Shown here: positions 45,884-53,290 of the stretch, piece after piece
How the letters are laid out: each line of letters starts with the position of its first letter
Position numbering within the stretch: the first letter of the stretch is position 1
DNA from: Oscillatoriaceae cyanobacterium M7585_C2015_266
GTDB lineage: Bacteria; Cyanobacteriota; Cyanobacteriia; Cyanobacteriales; Oscillatoriaceae
Assembly (NCBI GenBank): GCA_015295835.1
Contig: DVEG01000007.1
Coordinates: 1-53,290, forward strand
DNA: 53,290 nucleotides
Reading direction: 5' to 3'
Position numbers and translations under genes: made by a program
Notes under the pieces: model-generated
Databases searched by the model: none
What the model was told of the DNA's origin: nothing
What the model saw: the letters and a program-made list of their open reading frames with translations, nothing else

Positions 45884-48276
45884 ATGTTGAGCGAATTTAA
45901 TTTCAAAGCAGCCAGCGAGCGCATCCTACCTCAAAATATCGAGGCAGAAGAACTAATTCTAGGCGGAATTCTGCTCGATCCGGAAGCAATTAACCGGGTG
46001 ACAGAAATTCTTCGTCCAGAAATGTTTTCCATTACCGCTCACCAACAAATATATAAAGCGGCAATCGAATTGCATAGCAAGGGAATGCCTACAGATTTGA
46101 TGAGCGTCACAACTTGGTTAAGCGATCGCAGCCTATTATCCACAGTCGGTGGGCAAAGTAAACTCGCACAACTTGTCGCTCGCACTGTCTCAACAGTCAA
46201 TATCGATTTGTACGCTAAATTAATCGTCGATAAATACCTACGCCGCACTTTAATTCAAGCAGGTAATCAAGTCGCAGATTTAGGTTACGATACCGCTACC
46301 GAACTGCCCCTGATTATGGAGCGGGCAGAACAAATAATTTTCAACGTTACTCAGTCACGCCCGCAACAAGGTCTAATTCCTATTTCCGATACGCTTATTC
46401 AAACTTTCCAAGATATCCAAAATCGCAATCAGGGCGCAGTTATGCCCGGATTGACTTGCGGATTTTATGATCTTGATGCCATGACAGGAGGTTTTCAACG
46501 CTCGGATTTAATTGTTATCGCCGGCAGACCTTCAATGGGAAAGTGTTTGACGGCTGATTCTATTATATTACAAGCAGACGGAAGTTTAAGCACAATTGCA
46601 GAAATTTATAATCAGCGGCAAGCAAATTTATTAACGCTAGGGCAAGATTGGAAATTTCATATAACTCAACCATCTGAGTTTATAGATGATGGAATTAAAC
46701 CTGTGTTTCGGGTGACAACGCAACTGGGAAGGGTTCTAGAAAGCACAATAACACACCCTTATCTGACTGTAGAAGGATGGCAACCTTTAGAAAAACTAAA
46801 ACCAGGCGATAAAATTGCCGTGCCTCGGAGGTTAGAAGTTTTTGGAAAAGCAACTATCCGGGAATGTGAGGTAGATTTGCTTGCCTATTTGATAGGAAAT
46901 GGTTGTTTGACAGGTGAGTTACCGCAATTTACTAATAGTAACTCTAAAGTCATAGAGGAATTTAAGCAGGCGATCGCAGATTTTTCACCGGAATTGATTG
47001 TAAAGATAGAAACTCAAAAAGAACGAGCAGCCATTTTGTACACAGTAACTCAGAAAAATAATAATAAAAAGAATCCCCTGATTGAATGGCTACAGTATAT
47101 AGGAATATGGGGTAAAAAAGATACGGAAAAAATAATTCCAGCATTTTTATTTAAATTAAAGCGCTCACTAATCTCTCGCTTTCTCAATCGTTTATTTGTT
47201 ACTACTGGTTATAGTTTAATAGAAAAACTAAAAATAGGATATATTACAGTAAGTAAAAATCTAGCGCAACAATTGCAACATCTTTTACTGAGATTTGGTA
47301 TAATTTCTAGAATTGACAAACAAAAAAATATAGATTTATGGTATTTAGATATTACAGCTGAATCTATAAAAGATTTTATTATTGAAATATCGCGGCAGCA
47401 AATAGAAATAAAAAATGTATTAGAAAATATAGAGAAATTGCCTTTACAGCAACTAACGACAAGTGATATTTACTGGGATGAAATAGCATATATTGAGGCA
47501 GTAGGCTGTAAGCAAGTTTATGATTTGACTATACCAGGAACCCACAATTTTATTGCTAATGATATTTGCGTTCACAACACAGCTATTTCAGTTTCAATTG
47601 CCCGCAACATTGCGATGACTCACAAACAGCCAGTAGCAATTTTTAGCTTAGAAATGTCTAAAGAGCAACTGGTGCAGCGTTTGTTAGCAGGAGAAGCAGG
47701 TATTGAGAGCAATCGATTGCGCTCAGGGCGGATTAGTCAGAATGAATGGGAACAGTTGAGTCGTGCGATCGGGATTTTGTCAGAACTACCTATTTTTATT
47801 GACGATACCAGTAATATCACAGTTACAGAAATTCGCAGTCAGTCGCGCCGCCTAATGGCAGAGCAAGGAGGAACACTGGGACTAATTTTAATAGATTACT
47901 TGCAGTTAATGGAAGGGTCAAACGCTGACAACAACCGCGTGCAAGAGTTATCGAGAATTACCCGTGGTTTAAAAGGTTTAGCTCGCGAATTGAACGTGCC
48001 AGTAATTGCCCTATCTCAACTCAGTCGTGGCGTAGAAACGCGCACAAACAAACGTCCGATGTTATCTGATTTAAGAGAATCGGGTTCAATTGAACAAGAT
48101 GCAGATATAGTTATAATGTTGTACCGCGATGAATATTATTCACCAGATACACCAGATCGGGGAATTGCAGAAATTATTATTGCTAAACACAGAAATGGCC
48201 CCACGGGAACGGTGAAATTACTTTTCGATCCACAATTTACCCGCTTCCGGAATATGGCTATGCCCAATCGGCTATA

Positions 48277-48277
<1 letters not shown>
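45884..48277 (+). CDS. dnaB: replicative DNA helicase DnaB with in-frame intein
   Basis: A 797-residue precursor. The extein is a normal DnaB of 452 residues: an N-terminal primase-interacting domain (LPQNIEAEELILGGILLDPEAI), the RecA-like core with the split Walker A GRPSMGK-T, IFSLEMSKEQLVQRLL, Walker B LGLILIDYLQLM, LSQLSRGVETR, and the DLRESGSIEQDADIVIMLYRDEYY end. The intein (separate entry) lies between Lys220 and Thr566. Without splicing the P-loop is destroyed, so cell survival depends on splicing. The extein joint is K/T, and the +1 nucleophile is Thr. The later ESG/SIEQD site, occupied by the Synechocystis DnaB intein, is empty here. ATG 45884 follows a heptamer hairpin; no strong SD. 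Confidence 0.97.
46544..47578 (+). mobile_element. DnaB intein, 345 residues, with degenerate LAGLIDADG endonuclease
   Basis: Splicing motifs are intact: Cys1 (CLTADSIIL), the block B pair Thr-x-x-His in TITHPYLTVEGW (about 68-71), and the C-terminal GTHNFIANDICVHN ending His-Asn, followed by Thr. The C-terminal phrase resembles the Synechocystis DnaB intein (SDIYWD, VYDLTIPG, HNFIAND). The middle (about 110-260) keeps a homing-endonuclease fold, but motif 1 reads LLAYLIGNGCL (Asp to Asn119) and motif 2 FLNRLFVTTGYSL (Asp to Thr221), so both catalytic acids are missing. The element is AT-rich and uses A/T-ending codons more than the extein. It probably splices but no longer homes. Confidence 0.93.
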
Positions 48278-48314
<37 letters not shown>

Positions 48315-48316
48315 AA

Positions 48317-48344
48317 AAATCGGATTTTTTTAAAAACCCGATTT
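48317..48344. terminator. bidirectional terminator hairpin between dnaB and the FKBP gene
   Basis: AAATCGGATTTTT / AAAAACCCGATTT forms a long stem with one G-U or mismatch and a short U/A loop. It lies between convergent genes and carries internal U and A runs, so it can serve both directions. Confidence 0.7.
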
Positions 48345-48359
48345 ATCAAAAAATGAGAT

Positions 48360-48896
48360 TTAGCCAGCAATTCTAATTAATTCCACGTCGAAAATCAGGG
48401 TAGCATTAGGGGGAATAACACCGCCAACTCCCCGGGAGCCATAACCCAATTCCGGGGGAATAATTAGTTGCCGACGACCTCCGACTTTCATGCTGCTTAC
48501 GCCTTCATCCCAACCTTTGATAACTTGGCCAACACCAATACGGAATTGAAAAGGTTGACCGCGATCGCGCGAACTGTCAAATTTTGTCCCATCTTCCAGA
48601 GTGCCAGTGTAGTGGACTACGACAATCTGGCCAGTTTTTGGCGTTGCCCCAGTTCCCTCTTGCAAGTCAATGTATTTCAGACCAGAAGCTGTAGTAATTA
48701 TTTTATTTTCAGCAATCTGTTCGCTGCTTTCAACAACTGTGGAAACCGTTTCCGTTTGGATTGGTTGCTTTTCAGCTGCGTATAGCGGAGCTATTTTGAA
48801 GGGATTTGTCTCCGGTTTGCCGCTGCTAATTTGAGCAATAACCAGTAATAGTAAGCAACCCAGCATCACCCCCAGGCTGATAAGAATTTCTCGCAT
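48360..48896 (-). CDS. FKBP-type peptidyl-prolyl isomerase, membrane-anchored or secreted
   Basis: The 178-residue protein begins with an N-terminal hydrophobic helix (ILISLGVMLGCLLLLVIA), so it is periplasmic or lumenal, either anchored or cleaved. The C-terminal FKBP domain (about 75-178) has the catalytic-site residues in VVVHYTGTLEDGTKFDSSRDRGQPFQF, VIKGWDEGVSSMKVGGRR, IIPPELGYG and PPNATLIFDVEL. It helps proline isomerisation of exported proteins. The start is ATG 48896, no clear SD. It converges on dnaB, separated by a hairpin. Confidence 0.93.
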   Translation of the reverse strand: MREILISLGVMLGCLLLLVIAQISSGKPETNPFKIAPLYAAEKQPIQTETVSTVVESSEQIAENKIITTASGLKYIDLQEGTGATPKTGQIVVVHYTGTLEDGTKFDSSRDRGQPFQFRIGVGQVIKGWDEGVSSMKVGGRRQLIIPPELGYGSRGVGGVIPPNATLIFDVELIRIAG

Positions 48897-48965
48897 TCAT
48901 TTCTCCTTTTTAAAAAAAATTCAAAAAAAATTCAATGTCAATATAATCTTTTACCTGCTTCAACT

Positions 48966-49289
48966 TCAACGCCAGAGCTTATTTTCCAAATCGCGCACTT
49001 GCCGTTCTAGGCGATCGAGGCGTCCGCGCAGTTCATCTATTTCTGTTTGTCGGGGCACACCTATATCCTGGAGCAAGTTGCGCAATTGCCGTTGCATCTG
49101 CGCCTCCCAGTTTTCTTGCTCTGACTTAATTTGCTTCATCAGCTCGTCGGCGAAATTTTTGGCTTGATCGGAATTGAGCTTGCCATCTTTGACCCACTCT
49201 TCGCTCACTTCCCGGATTTTCTCTGCCACCAAGGAAGTAGTGCCAATACCGATCATCAGTAACTGTTTGAGTAAATTATTGCTATCCAT
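48966..49289 (-). CDS. phasin-like coiled-coil protein
   Basis: A 107-residue mostly helical protein: a short hydrophobic N-terminal part (LLKQLLMIGIGTTSLVAEKIREVSEEW), then KNFADELMKQIKSEQENWEAQMQRQL, and a C-terminal heptad region (EIDELRGRLDRLERQVRDLENKLWR) that should form a coiled coil. The layout matches short cyanobacterial phasin-family (poly-hydroxyalkanoate granule) proteins, but similar coiled coils occur elsewhere, so this is a tentative assignment. The start is ATG 49289. Independent of its neighbours. Confidence 0.7.
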   Translation of the reverse strand: MDSNNLLKQLLMIGIGTTSLVAEKIREVSEEWVKDGKLNSDQAKNFADELMKQIKSEQENWEAQMQRQLRNLLQDIGVPRQTEIDELRGRLDRLERQVRDLENKLWR

Positions 49290-49537
49290 TTGTTTATATC
49301 TCCGCCAGCCTTACTACTATTTATTGTTTATTGTTTTATTGTGTTTATTGGTGGTTATGCATCTATTTATCAGCGTTTATTAAAAAGTTTTAATATTATT
49401 TATCACATTTCTTCACTTTAGGATAATACAAAAGTAATTATCGTCTGCTAGTATGAAATTTTAATTTCGATGCTTTGATTTGAGGATAGAGCTTTCAGGC
49501 GATCGCTAGCTGGTCTTCCCCCGCTCTAGGAATTTCT

Positions 49538-51661
49538 TCACTTAAGTCCACCAGCTGACATTTTTTCTTCTGCTGATACTTTTTTATAAACCTCTTCATA
49601 AGATTTATTTTGGACTGGAGCGCCAGCCTCATCATACACACTTAAATCAAACCAAAAAGTAGTTCCCACCCCTACTTCACTGACTAACTGAATTTTAGTA
49701 TGGTGTTTTTCGATAATATTTCTGACAATAGACAAACCCAAGCCAGTGCCTTCTAGGGTATGAACTCGGTTTTCAACACGGAAAAAGCGATCGAAAATTG
49801 CCTCTTGATCTTCTGGATCGATACCAATACCGGTATCCGAGACTTCAATGCGAACGACTGCCCCCTGAGAAGATGGAACCTTAGTTTGGGAATGTTGAAT
49901 ATTAAAAGTAGAAGATTCTTGAGTTTCTTCTGCCGGAGCCTTATTTTCTTCTGCCGGAGCCTCTTCAGACAGTAAATAAGCACGAATCACCACCCTTCCC
50001 CCTGGCTCCGTGAATTTTAGCGCATTACCCACCAAATTAGCAAACACTTGCAACAGCAAGTCGTAGTGGCCCAGTACTGGCGGCAAGTTAGGCTCAACTT
50101 CTTGAACCAATTCAATCCCCTTATCTCGGGCATTAAGCTGATAAGTGCGCAGAGTCTGCTCAATAGGCTGGGCAATATCCACTGCTTCAAGGTGGTAAAT
50201 GCGGCAAGATTCTAGACGCGACAAATCCAGCACATCATTAACCAAACGAGTCAGCCTATCAGTTTCACGATTAGCAGTTTCCAAAAACTCCCGACGTTCT
50301 TCCTGGCTGAGTTCCTCGCCGAACTCATTCAGAGTTTCTATAAAAGACTTAATATTAAATAAAGGAGTTCTCAGCTCGTGAGAGACATTACTAATGAACT
50401 GACTTTTAGCTTCATTGAGTTCCACCTCACGAGTGATATCCTGCACTGTCATAGCAATGCCCTTAACACTTTCGCGGTACTGATCGAGAACCGTTGCCAG
50501 CATAATCCGAACAGTACGCTTAGCCGGCTCGTTGAGAGGGATGCGAAATTCAATCCCTTCCCGGCTGGGGGAATTGTCTTTATGGAAATTGCCGCTGGCA
50601 ATCTGATGCAGGGGGCGCGTCAGTTCCATTTGTGCAGAAGCTGGCAAGTGATTGAGCACATTTTCGCCGAGGAGATTTTTATTTTCCCAGCCGAAAATCC
50701 GCCTGGCTGCCGGGTTGACTAAAATCACCTGTAGATTGCTGTCGAGCAGTATAGCGCCGTCGGCGATCGTAGAGACGAGGGTTTCTAGCTTAGCTTTTTC
50801 AGCCGTTAGTTCCTCGATATTTTGTTCTTCGTAGCGCTCCAACCGTTCTGCCATTTCATTAAAGCTGGAGATCAGCTCCCCCAATTCTCCCCCCAGAGGC
50901 AAGTCGATGCGCTGCTTGAAGTTGCCAGCGGTGATATTTTTTACTCCCACTAGCAGTTCTTTGATCGGTTTAGTAATTGTTAGAGCATTAAATACTGCGC
51001 CGAGAATCACCATCACCCAGATAGAGACAAAAACGGCGAGGGTTAAATCCCGTGTCAGATTGGAGTACCTAACTAGGTTGGGATTAGGATTGATGCCGAT
51101 CGCCAGCACTCCCAGGTATTTGCCCTCGTGCGTCAGAGGTACAAAGATATCTGTCACTTCTCCATCCGGAGTGCGATGCTGTCGCACTAGGGGGCGCTCT
51201 AAGTTAGTGGCGTAGTTTTCTGGCAGTTGAATCCTGCGCCGAATTGTTAGAGAGTTTTGCACCTCTGACTCGGAGAAGGGAATTCCCAGAAAAATATTGC
51301 CTTCTTCGTCGGCATAGAGCATATAGCGCACACTAGAGGTGCTGTTGTAAAACCGCTGCGAAAATTGGGCCACTTCTGCGCGGTTGTTTTCGGCGATCAG
51401 CGGGGCTACATTGGCTGCTAGTAGTAGACCGAGATCGCGGCCAAAACGTGTGTCGTTTAGACGTGCGTCTTGCTGTATGGTGTTGACAGCCCAGAACGTC
51501 AGCGCGCTCATTAAGAGTGAGAAAACGAGGGCTGCCGCAGCCATCAGCCGCGTCCGCAATGTGATCTTTGACCAAGAGCGAGCGATTATTTCTCTAACTT
51601 GTTTCAGTTGGGAGAACAAGGTTAATCTGCCATCAAAAACTCCGCTTTCGGGTACTGCCAC
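49538..51661 (-). CDS. nblS: sensor histidine kinase NblS/Hik33 type
   Basis: A 707-residue sensor with two transmembrane helices (about 37-60 and 205-225) around a periplasmic sensor domain, then HAMP (ALTITKPIKELL, ITAGNFKQRIDLP), PAS (ETLVSTIADGAILLDSNLQVILVNPAARRIFGW), a HisKA domain with SHELRTPLFNIKSFIETL, and an HATPase with LVGNALKFT, VSDTGIGID and GTGLGLSIVRNI. The domain order and PAS text match cyanobacterial NblS/Hik33 (high-light, cold and nutrient stress). A low-complexity insertion in the ATPase domain (about 595-630, EEAPAEENKAPAEETQ) appears to be a recent duplication. The start GTG 51661 has AAGG about 9 nt upstream; no ATG until residue 40. It is oriented with the ABC ATPase and UPF0367 genes. 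Confidence 0.93.
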   Translation of the reverse strand: MAVPESGVFDGRLTLFSQLKQVREIIARSWSKITLRTRLMAAAALVFSLLMSALTFWAVNTIQQDARLNDTRFGRDLGLLLAANVAPLIAENNRAEVAQFSQRFYNSTSSVRYMLYADEEGNIFLGIPFSESEVQNSLTIRRRIQLPENYATNLERPLVRQHRTPDGEVTDIFVPLTHEGKYLGVLAIGINPNPNLVRYSNLTRDLTLAVFVSIWVMVILGAVFNALTITKPIKELLVGVKNITAGNFKQRIDLPLGGELGELISSFNEMAERLERYEEQNIEELTAEKAKLETLVSTIADGAILLDSNLQVILVNPAARRIFGWENKNLLGENVLNHLPASAQMELTRPLHQIASGNFHKDNSPSREGIEFRIPLNEPAKRTVRIMLATVLDQYRESVKGIAMTVQDITREVELNEAKSQFISNVSHELRTPLFNIKSFIETLNEFGEELSQEERREFLETANRETDRLTRLVNDVLDLSRLESCRIYHLEAVDIAQPIEQTLRTYQLNARDKGIELVQEVEPNLPPVLGHYDLLLQVFANLVGNALKFTEPGGRVVIRAYLLSEEAPAEENKAPAEETQESSTFNIQHSQTKVPSSQGAVVRIEVSDTGIGIDPEDQEAIFDRFFRVENRVHTLEGTGLGLSIVRNIIEKHHTKIQLVSEVGVGTTFWFDLSVYDEAGAPVQNKSYEEVYKKVSAEEKMSAGGLK

Positions 51662-51715
51662 TATAACATACCTTAGTGGTATTAGTTGTTTATTATTAAA
51701 ATTATATAGTGGCGC

Positions 51716-52426
51716 TCACTGCTTTGCTTCTTCCATCGGCTCGGATTGCATCAGTCGCAGCTTGAGACGACTGGGAGAGCCTTGAGCGACTACTTGACCT
51801 TTTTCTAGGAGAAAGGCACCGTCGCAATAATCTAATTCGTCCAATCGGTGTGTTACCCACAGAGCCGTTAGCCCTCTACTTCTGATCAAGTTGCGTACCT
51901 GGACAACTAGATCTAACTGACTGTCTGGATCTAGTAAGGCAGTGGGTTCGTCCAGCAATAAAACTTCGCAATGCCGTGCGATCGCCCCTGCAATAGCAAC
52001 ACGCTGTTTTTGGCCACCACTGAGGGCATAGATAGGTCTTCTTTCTAGCCACAGGAGATTAACAGCGGCGAGGGCTTCTCTTACGCGCTCTCGCACCTGA
52101 GTCAGAGTCAGTTTTTCCTCTACTAGCCCAAAGGCTACATCGGCGCCTACGGTTGGCATTACCAACTGACAATCTGGGTTTTGGAAAACGAACCCTACAG
52201 GTTTAGTGATGTGGATTTGCCCTGCTTGGGGACGCAACAAACCGGCAAGCAATCGTAATAATGTTGATTTGCCGCTGCCATTAGTGCCTAAAAGCATCCA
52301 AAATTGACCTTTAGGCACTTCTAGAGAGCAAGACCTCAATACTTGTTCTCCTTTTGGCCAGCTATAGCACAATTGTCGCACGATGATTGCCGCTTCCTGG
52401 CGAGCGCTCCTTGACACCGCGTTCAT
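51716..52426 (-). CDS. ECF/CbiO-type ABC transporter ATP-binding protein
   Basis: A 236-residue single ABC domain: Walker A LGTNGSGKSTLL, Q-loop VGFVFQNPDCQLVMPTVGADVAFGL, signature ALSGGQKQRVAIAGAI, Walker B EVLLLDEPTALLDP and H-loop WVTHRLDEL. The FQNPDxQ Q-loop and short length are typical of cobalt or energy-coupling-factor importers. No membrane partner is nearby. It overlaps the UPF0367 stop by 4 nt (ATGA), so the two are translationally coupled. Substrate unknown: vitamin or metal uptake is likely. Confidence 0.9.
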   Translation of the reverse strand: MNAVSRSARQEAAIIVRQLCYSWPKGEQVLRSCSLEVPKGQFWMLLGTNGSGKSTLLRLLAGLLRPQAGQIHITKPVGFVFQNPDCQLVMPTVGADVAFGLVEEKLTLTQVRERVREALAAVNLLWLERRPIYALSGGQKQRVAIAGAIARHCEVLLLDEPTALLDPDSQLDLVVQVRNLIRSRGLTALWVTHRLDELDYCDGAFLLEKGQVVAQGSPSRLKLRLMQSEPMEEAKQ

Positions 52427-52695
52427 TCAGCTAATACAGCTGCAAAACCTGGTGCTCTGCCGGAAGCCGCCGCTGTGCTGGCTTTCTGATACACCTGAAC
52501 AGCACAAATCTCACTGCTGAGGAGGCTGACTTTCTTATCCGGCACATGTTCGCAAGTAAGTTCCAGAATCTGGGGACTACCTGAGCGCATCGCTGCGATT
52601 ACTTGTTCATAGACAGCCTGAGCATCCTCGGCTGACTTGCGCTGCACGGACATCGGCATCGGGGTAAGCTTCAAACAGATATCAATGATGTACAT
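52423..52695 (-). CDS. UPF0367 family conserved cyanobacterial protein
   Basis: A 90-residue protein beginning MYIIDICLKLTPMPMSVQRKS, with the phrases LELTCEHVPDKKVSLLSSEICAVQVYQKAS. I recognise the UPF0367 family from memory; its function is unknown and it is specific to photosynthetic lineages. The start is ATG 52695. It overlaps the downstream ABC ATPase by 4 nt, so a shared role is possible. The C-terminal tail is Ala-rich (STAAASGRAPGFAAVLAE). Confidence 0.88.
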   Translation of the reverse strand: MYIIDICLKLTPMPMSVQRKSAEDAQAVYEQVIAAMRSGSPQILELTCEHVPDKKVSLLSSEICAVQVYQKASTAAASGRAPGFAAVLAE

Positions 52696-53019
52696 GCGGC
52701 ATCAAATGTTAATAGCAAAACATTGTTCTCATCTCAAGTTTAAGCTGGACTTACGCCGACTTGCGTCACCCTCTCTTGGATTATTTTATTAATTAAACTT
52801 ATAACAATAAGGCTAAATCTGCATAATACCCGCAGTCAATCTTATACATAGAAGCGATAAACAGGTATGAAAAATCCGAAAAGTTACCCTATAATGAAAA
52901 ACAAGGTAAAGAAAAGTAAAGAATACTCATACTCAGACTCGTTTTCTGCTATGGGCAGTCGCGAGACAAATGAGTAGAGTAAACAATGCTGTAATCATAT
53001 CTATTTGGAGATTCGTGTA
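52696..53019 (+). promoter_or_regulatory. psbD leader and promoter region
   Basis: 324 bp divergent region. A TATAAT at 52,890-52,895 is a good -10 candidate for psbD, with no clear -35, which is common for light-regulated psb genes. If transcription starts about 7 nt after it, the 5-prime leader is about 118 nt. SD GGAG (53,007-53,010) is 9 nt before the ATG. The UPF0367 promoter should also lie here. Confidence 0.55.
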
Positions 53020-53290
53020 ATGACCATAGCAGTAGGACGCGCCCAGACAGAACGAGGATGGTTCGACGTCCTCGATGACTGGCTAAAGCGCGATCGCTTC
53101 GTCTTCATCGGGTGGTCAGGACTTTTGCTCTTCCCCTGCGCCTACCTAGCGCTCGGGGGCTGGCTTACCGGCACCACCTTCGTTACCTCCTGGTACACCC
53201 ACGGTTTAGCCTCCTCCTACCTAGAAGGCTGCAACTTCCTCACCGTCGCCGTCTCCACCCCCCCCAACAGCCTAGGACACTCCCTACTCT
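53020..53290 (+). CDS. psbD: photosystem II D2 protein, partial (N-terminal 90 residues)
   Basis: The sequence starts [34 protein letters not shown] and continues with TM1 ([17 protein letters not shown]), [29 protein letters not shown], exactly the order of D2. The frame is open to the window edge with no stop. The end reads [10 protein letters not shown], where most cyanobacteria have PANSMGHSLL (from memory). Codon use is strongly C-ending (Phe TTC, Asp GAC, Thr ACC, Val GTC), unlike the A/T-rich neighbours, as expected of a very highly expressed photosystem gene. Only 271 nt visible. Confidence 0.97.
   Translation, partial: MTIAVGRAQTERGWFDVLDDWLKRDRFVFIGWSGLLLFPCAYLALGGWLTGTTFVTSWYTHGLASSYLEGCNFLTVAVSTPPNSLGHSLL

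Noticed and set aside
51384-51785. 133-residue plus-strand frame across the nblS start
   Set aside because: Antisense to a well-supported kinase; no ribosome site.
52696-53019. NtcA-type GTA-N8-TAC site before psbD
   Set aside because: No match with correct spacing found on reading both strands.

Overview
The window is cyanobacterial chromosome, probably from a filamentous, mat-type lineage. Evidence: psbD (photosystem II D2) at the right edge, an NblS/Hik33-type sensor kinase, a UPF0367 protein, the five-subunit bidirectional hydrogenase hoxEFUYH, and roughly thirty GCGATCGC (HIP1) octamers. The genus cannot be fixed from sequence alone.

Layout. Positions 1-16.5 kb are all on the minus strand: an exported repeat protein cut by the edge, hypD, a eukaryote-like double-domain phosphofructokinase, an ordinary phosphofructokinase, a dihydroorotate-dehydrogenase-like protein without the usual catalytic motif, pyruvate:ferredoxin oxidoreductase (nifJ), hypC, hypF, and an ADP-forming acyl-CoA synthetase fused to a GNAT domain. 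Positions 17.1-24.1 kb are on the plus strand: adhE, an Ap4A phosphorylase-like gene, a U32 peptidase-family gene and a dead Uma2 gene. Positions 24.1-34.5 kb are on the minus strand: hoxEFUYH, then pflB and pflA (both broken), hoxW, hypA and hypB. gap1 follows, divergent from hoxE and preceded by a possible small leader ORF. Positions 36.4-44.2 kb (minus) hold an epimerase-like gene, hemE, pyk, an ABC exporter with an odd C-terminus, a glycosyltransferase and a small conserved protein. Positions 44.4-48.3 kb (plus) hold gloB, rplI and dnaB with an intein. Positions 48.4-52.7 kb (minus) hold an FKBP isomerase, a phasin-like protein, nblS, an ECF-type ATPase and UPF0367. psbD starts at 53,020.

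How it fits together. The first 36 kb plus pyk read as a dark or anaerobic energy island. Two phosphofructokinases, GAPDH and pyruvate kinase make pyruvate. NifJ makes acetyl-CoA and reduced ferredoxin. AdhE makes ethanol. The ADP-forming synthetase could make acetate with ATP. Hox disposes of electrons as H2, using HypA, B, C, D, F and HoxW for maturation; hypE is not in the window. The alternative pyruvate formate-lyase arm is decayed: pflB has two frameshifts near its start and pflA has a frameshift plus a nonsense codon, while the genes around them are intact.

Other points of note: a DnaB intein in the Walker A motif whose homing endonuclease has lost both acidic motif residues, a recurrent AAACCCGGTTTCT palindrome in intergenic regions, heptamer repeats that form a hairpin between rplI and dnaB, and a His-rich 27-bp repeat array in hypB. 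No tRNA, rRNA, CRISPR array or insertion sequence was recognised.
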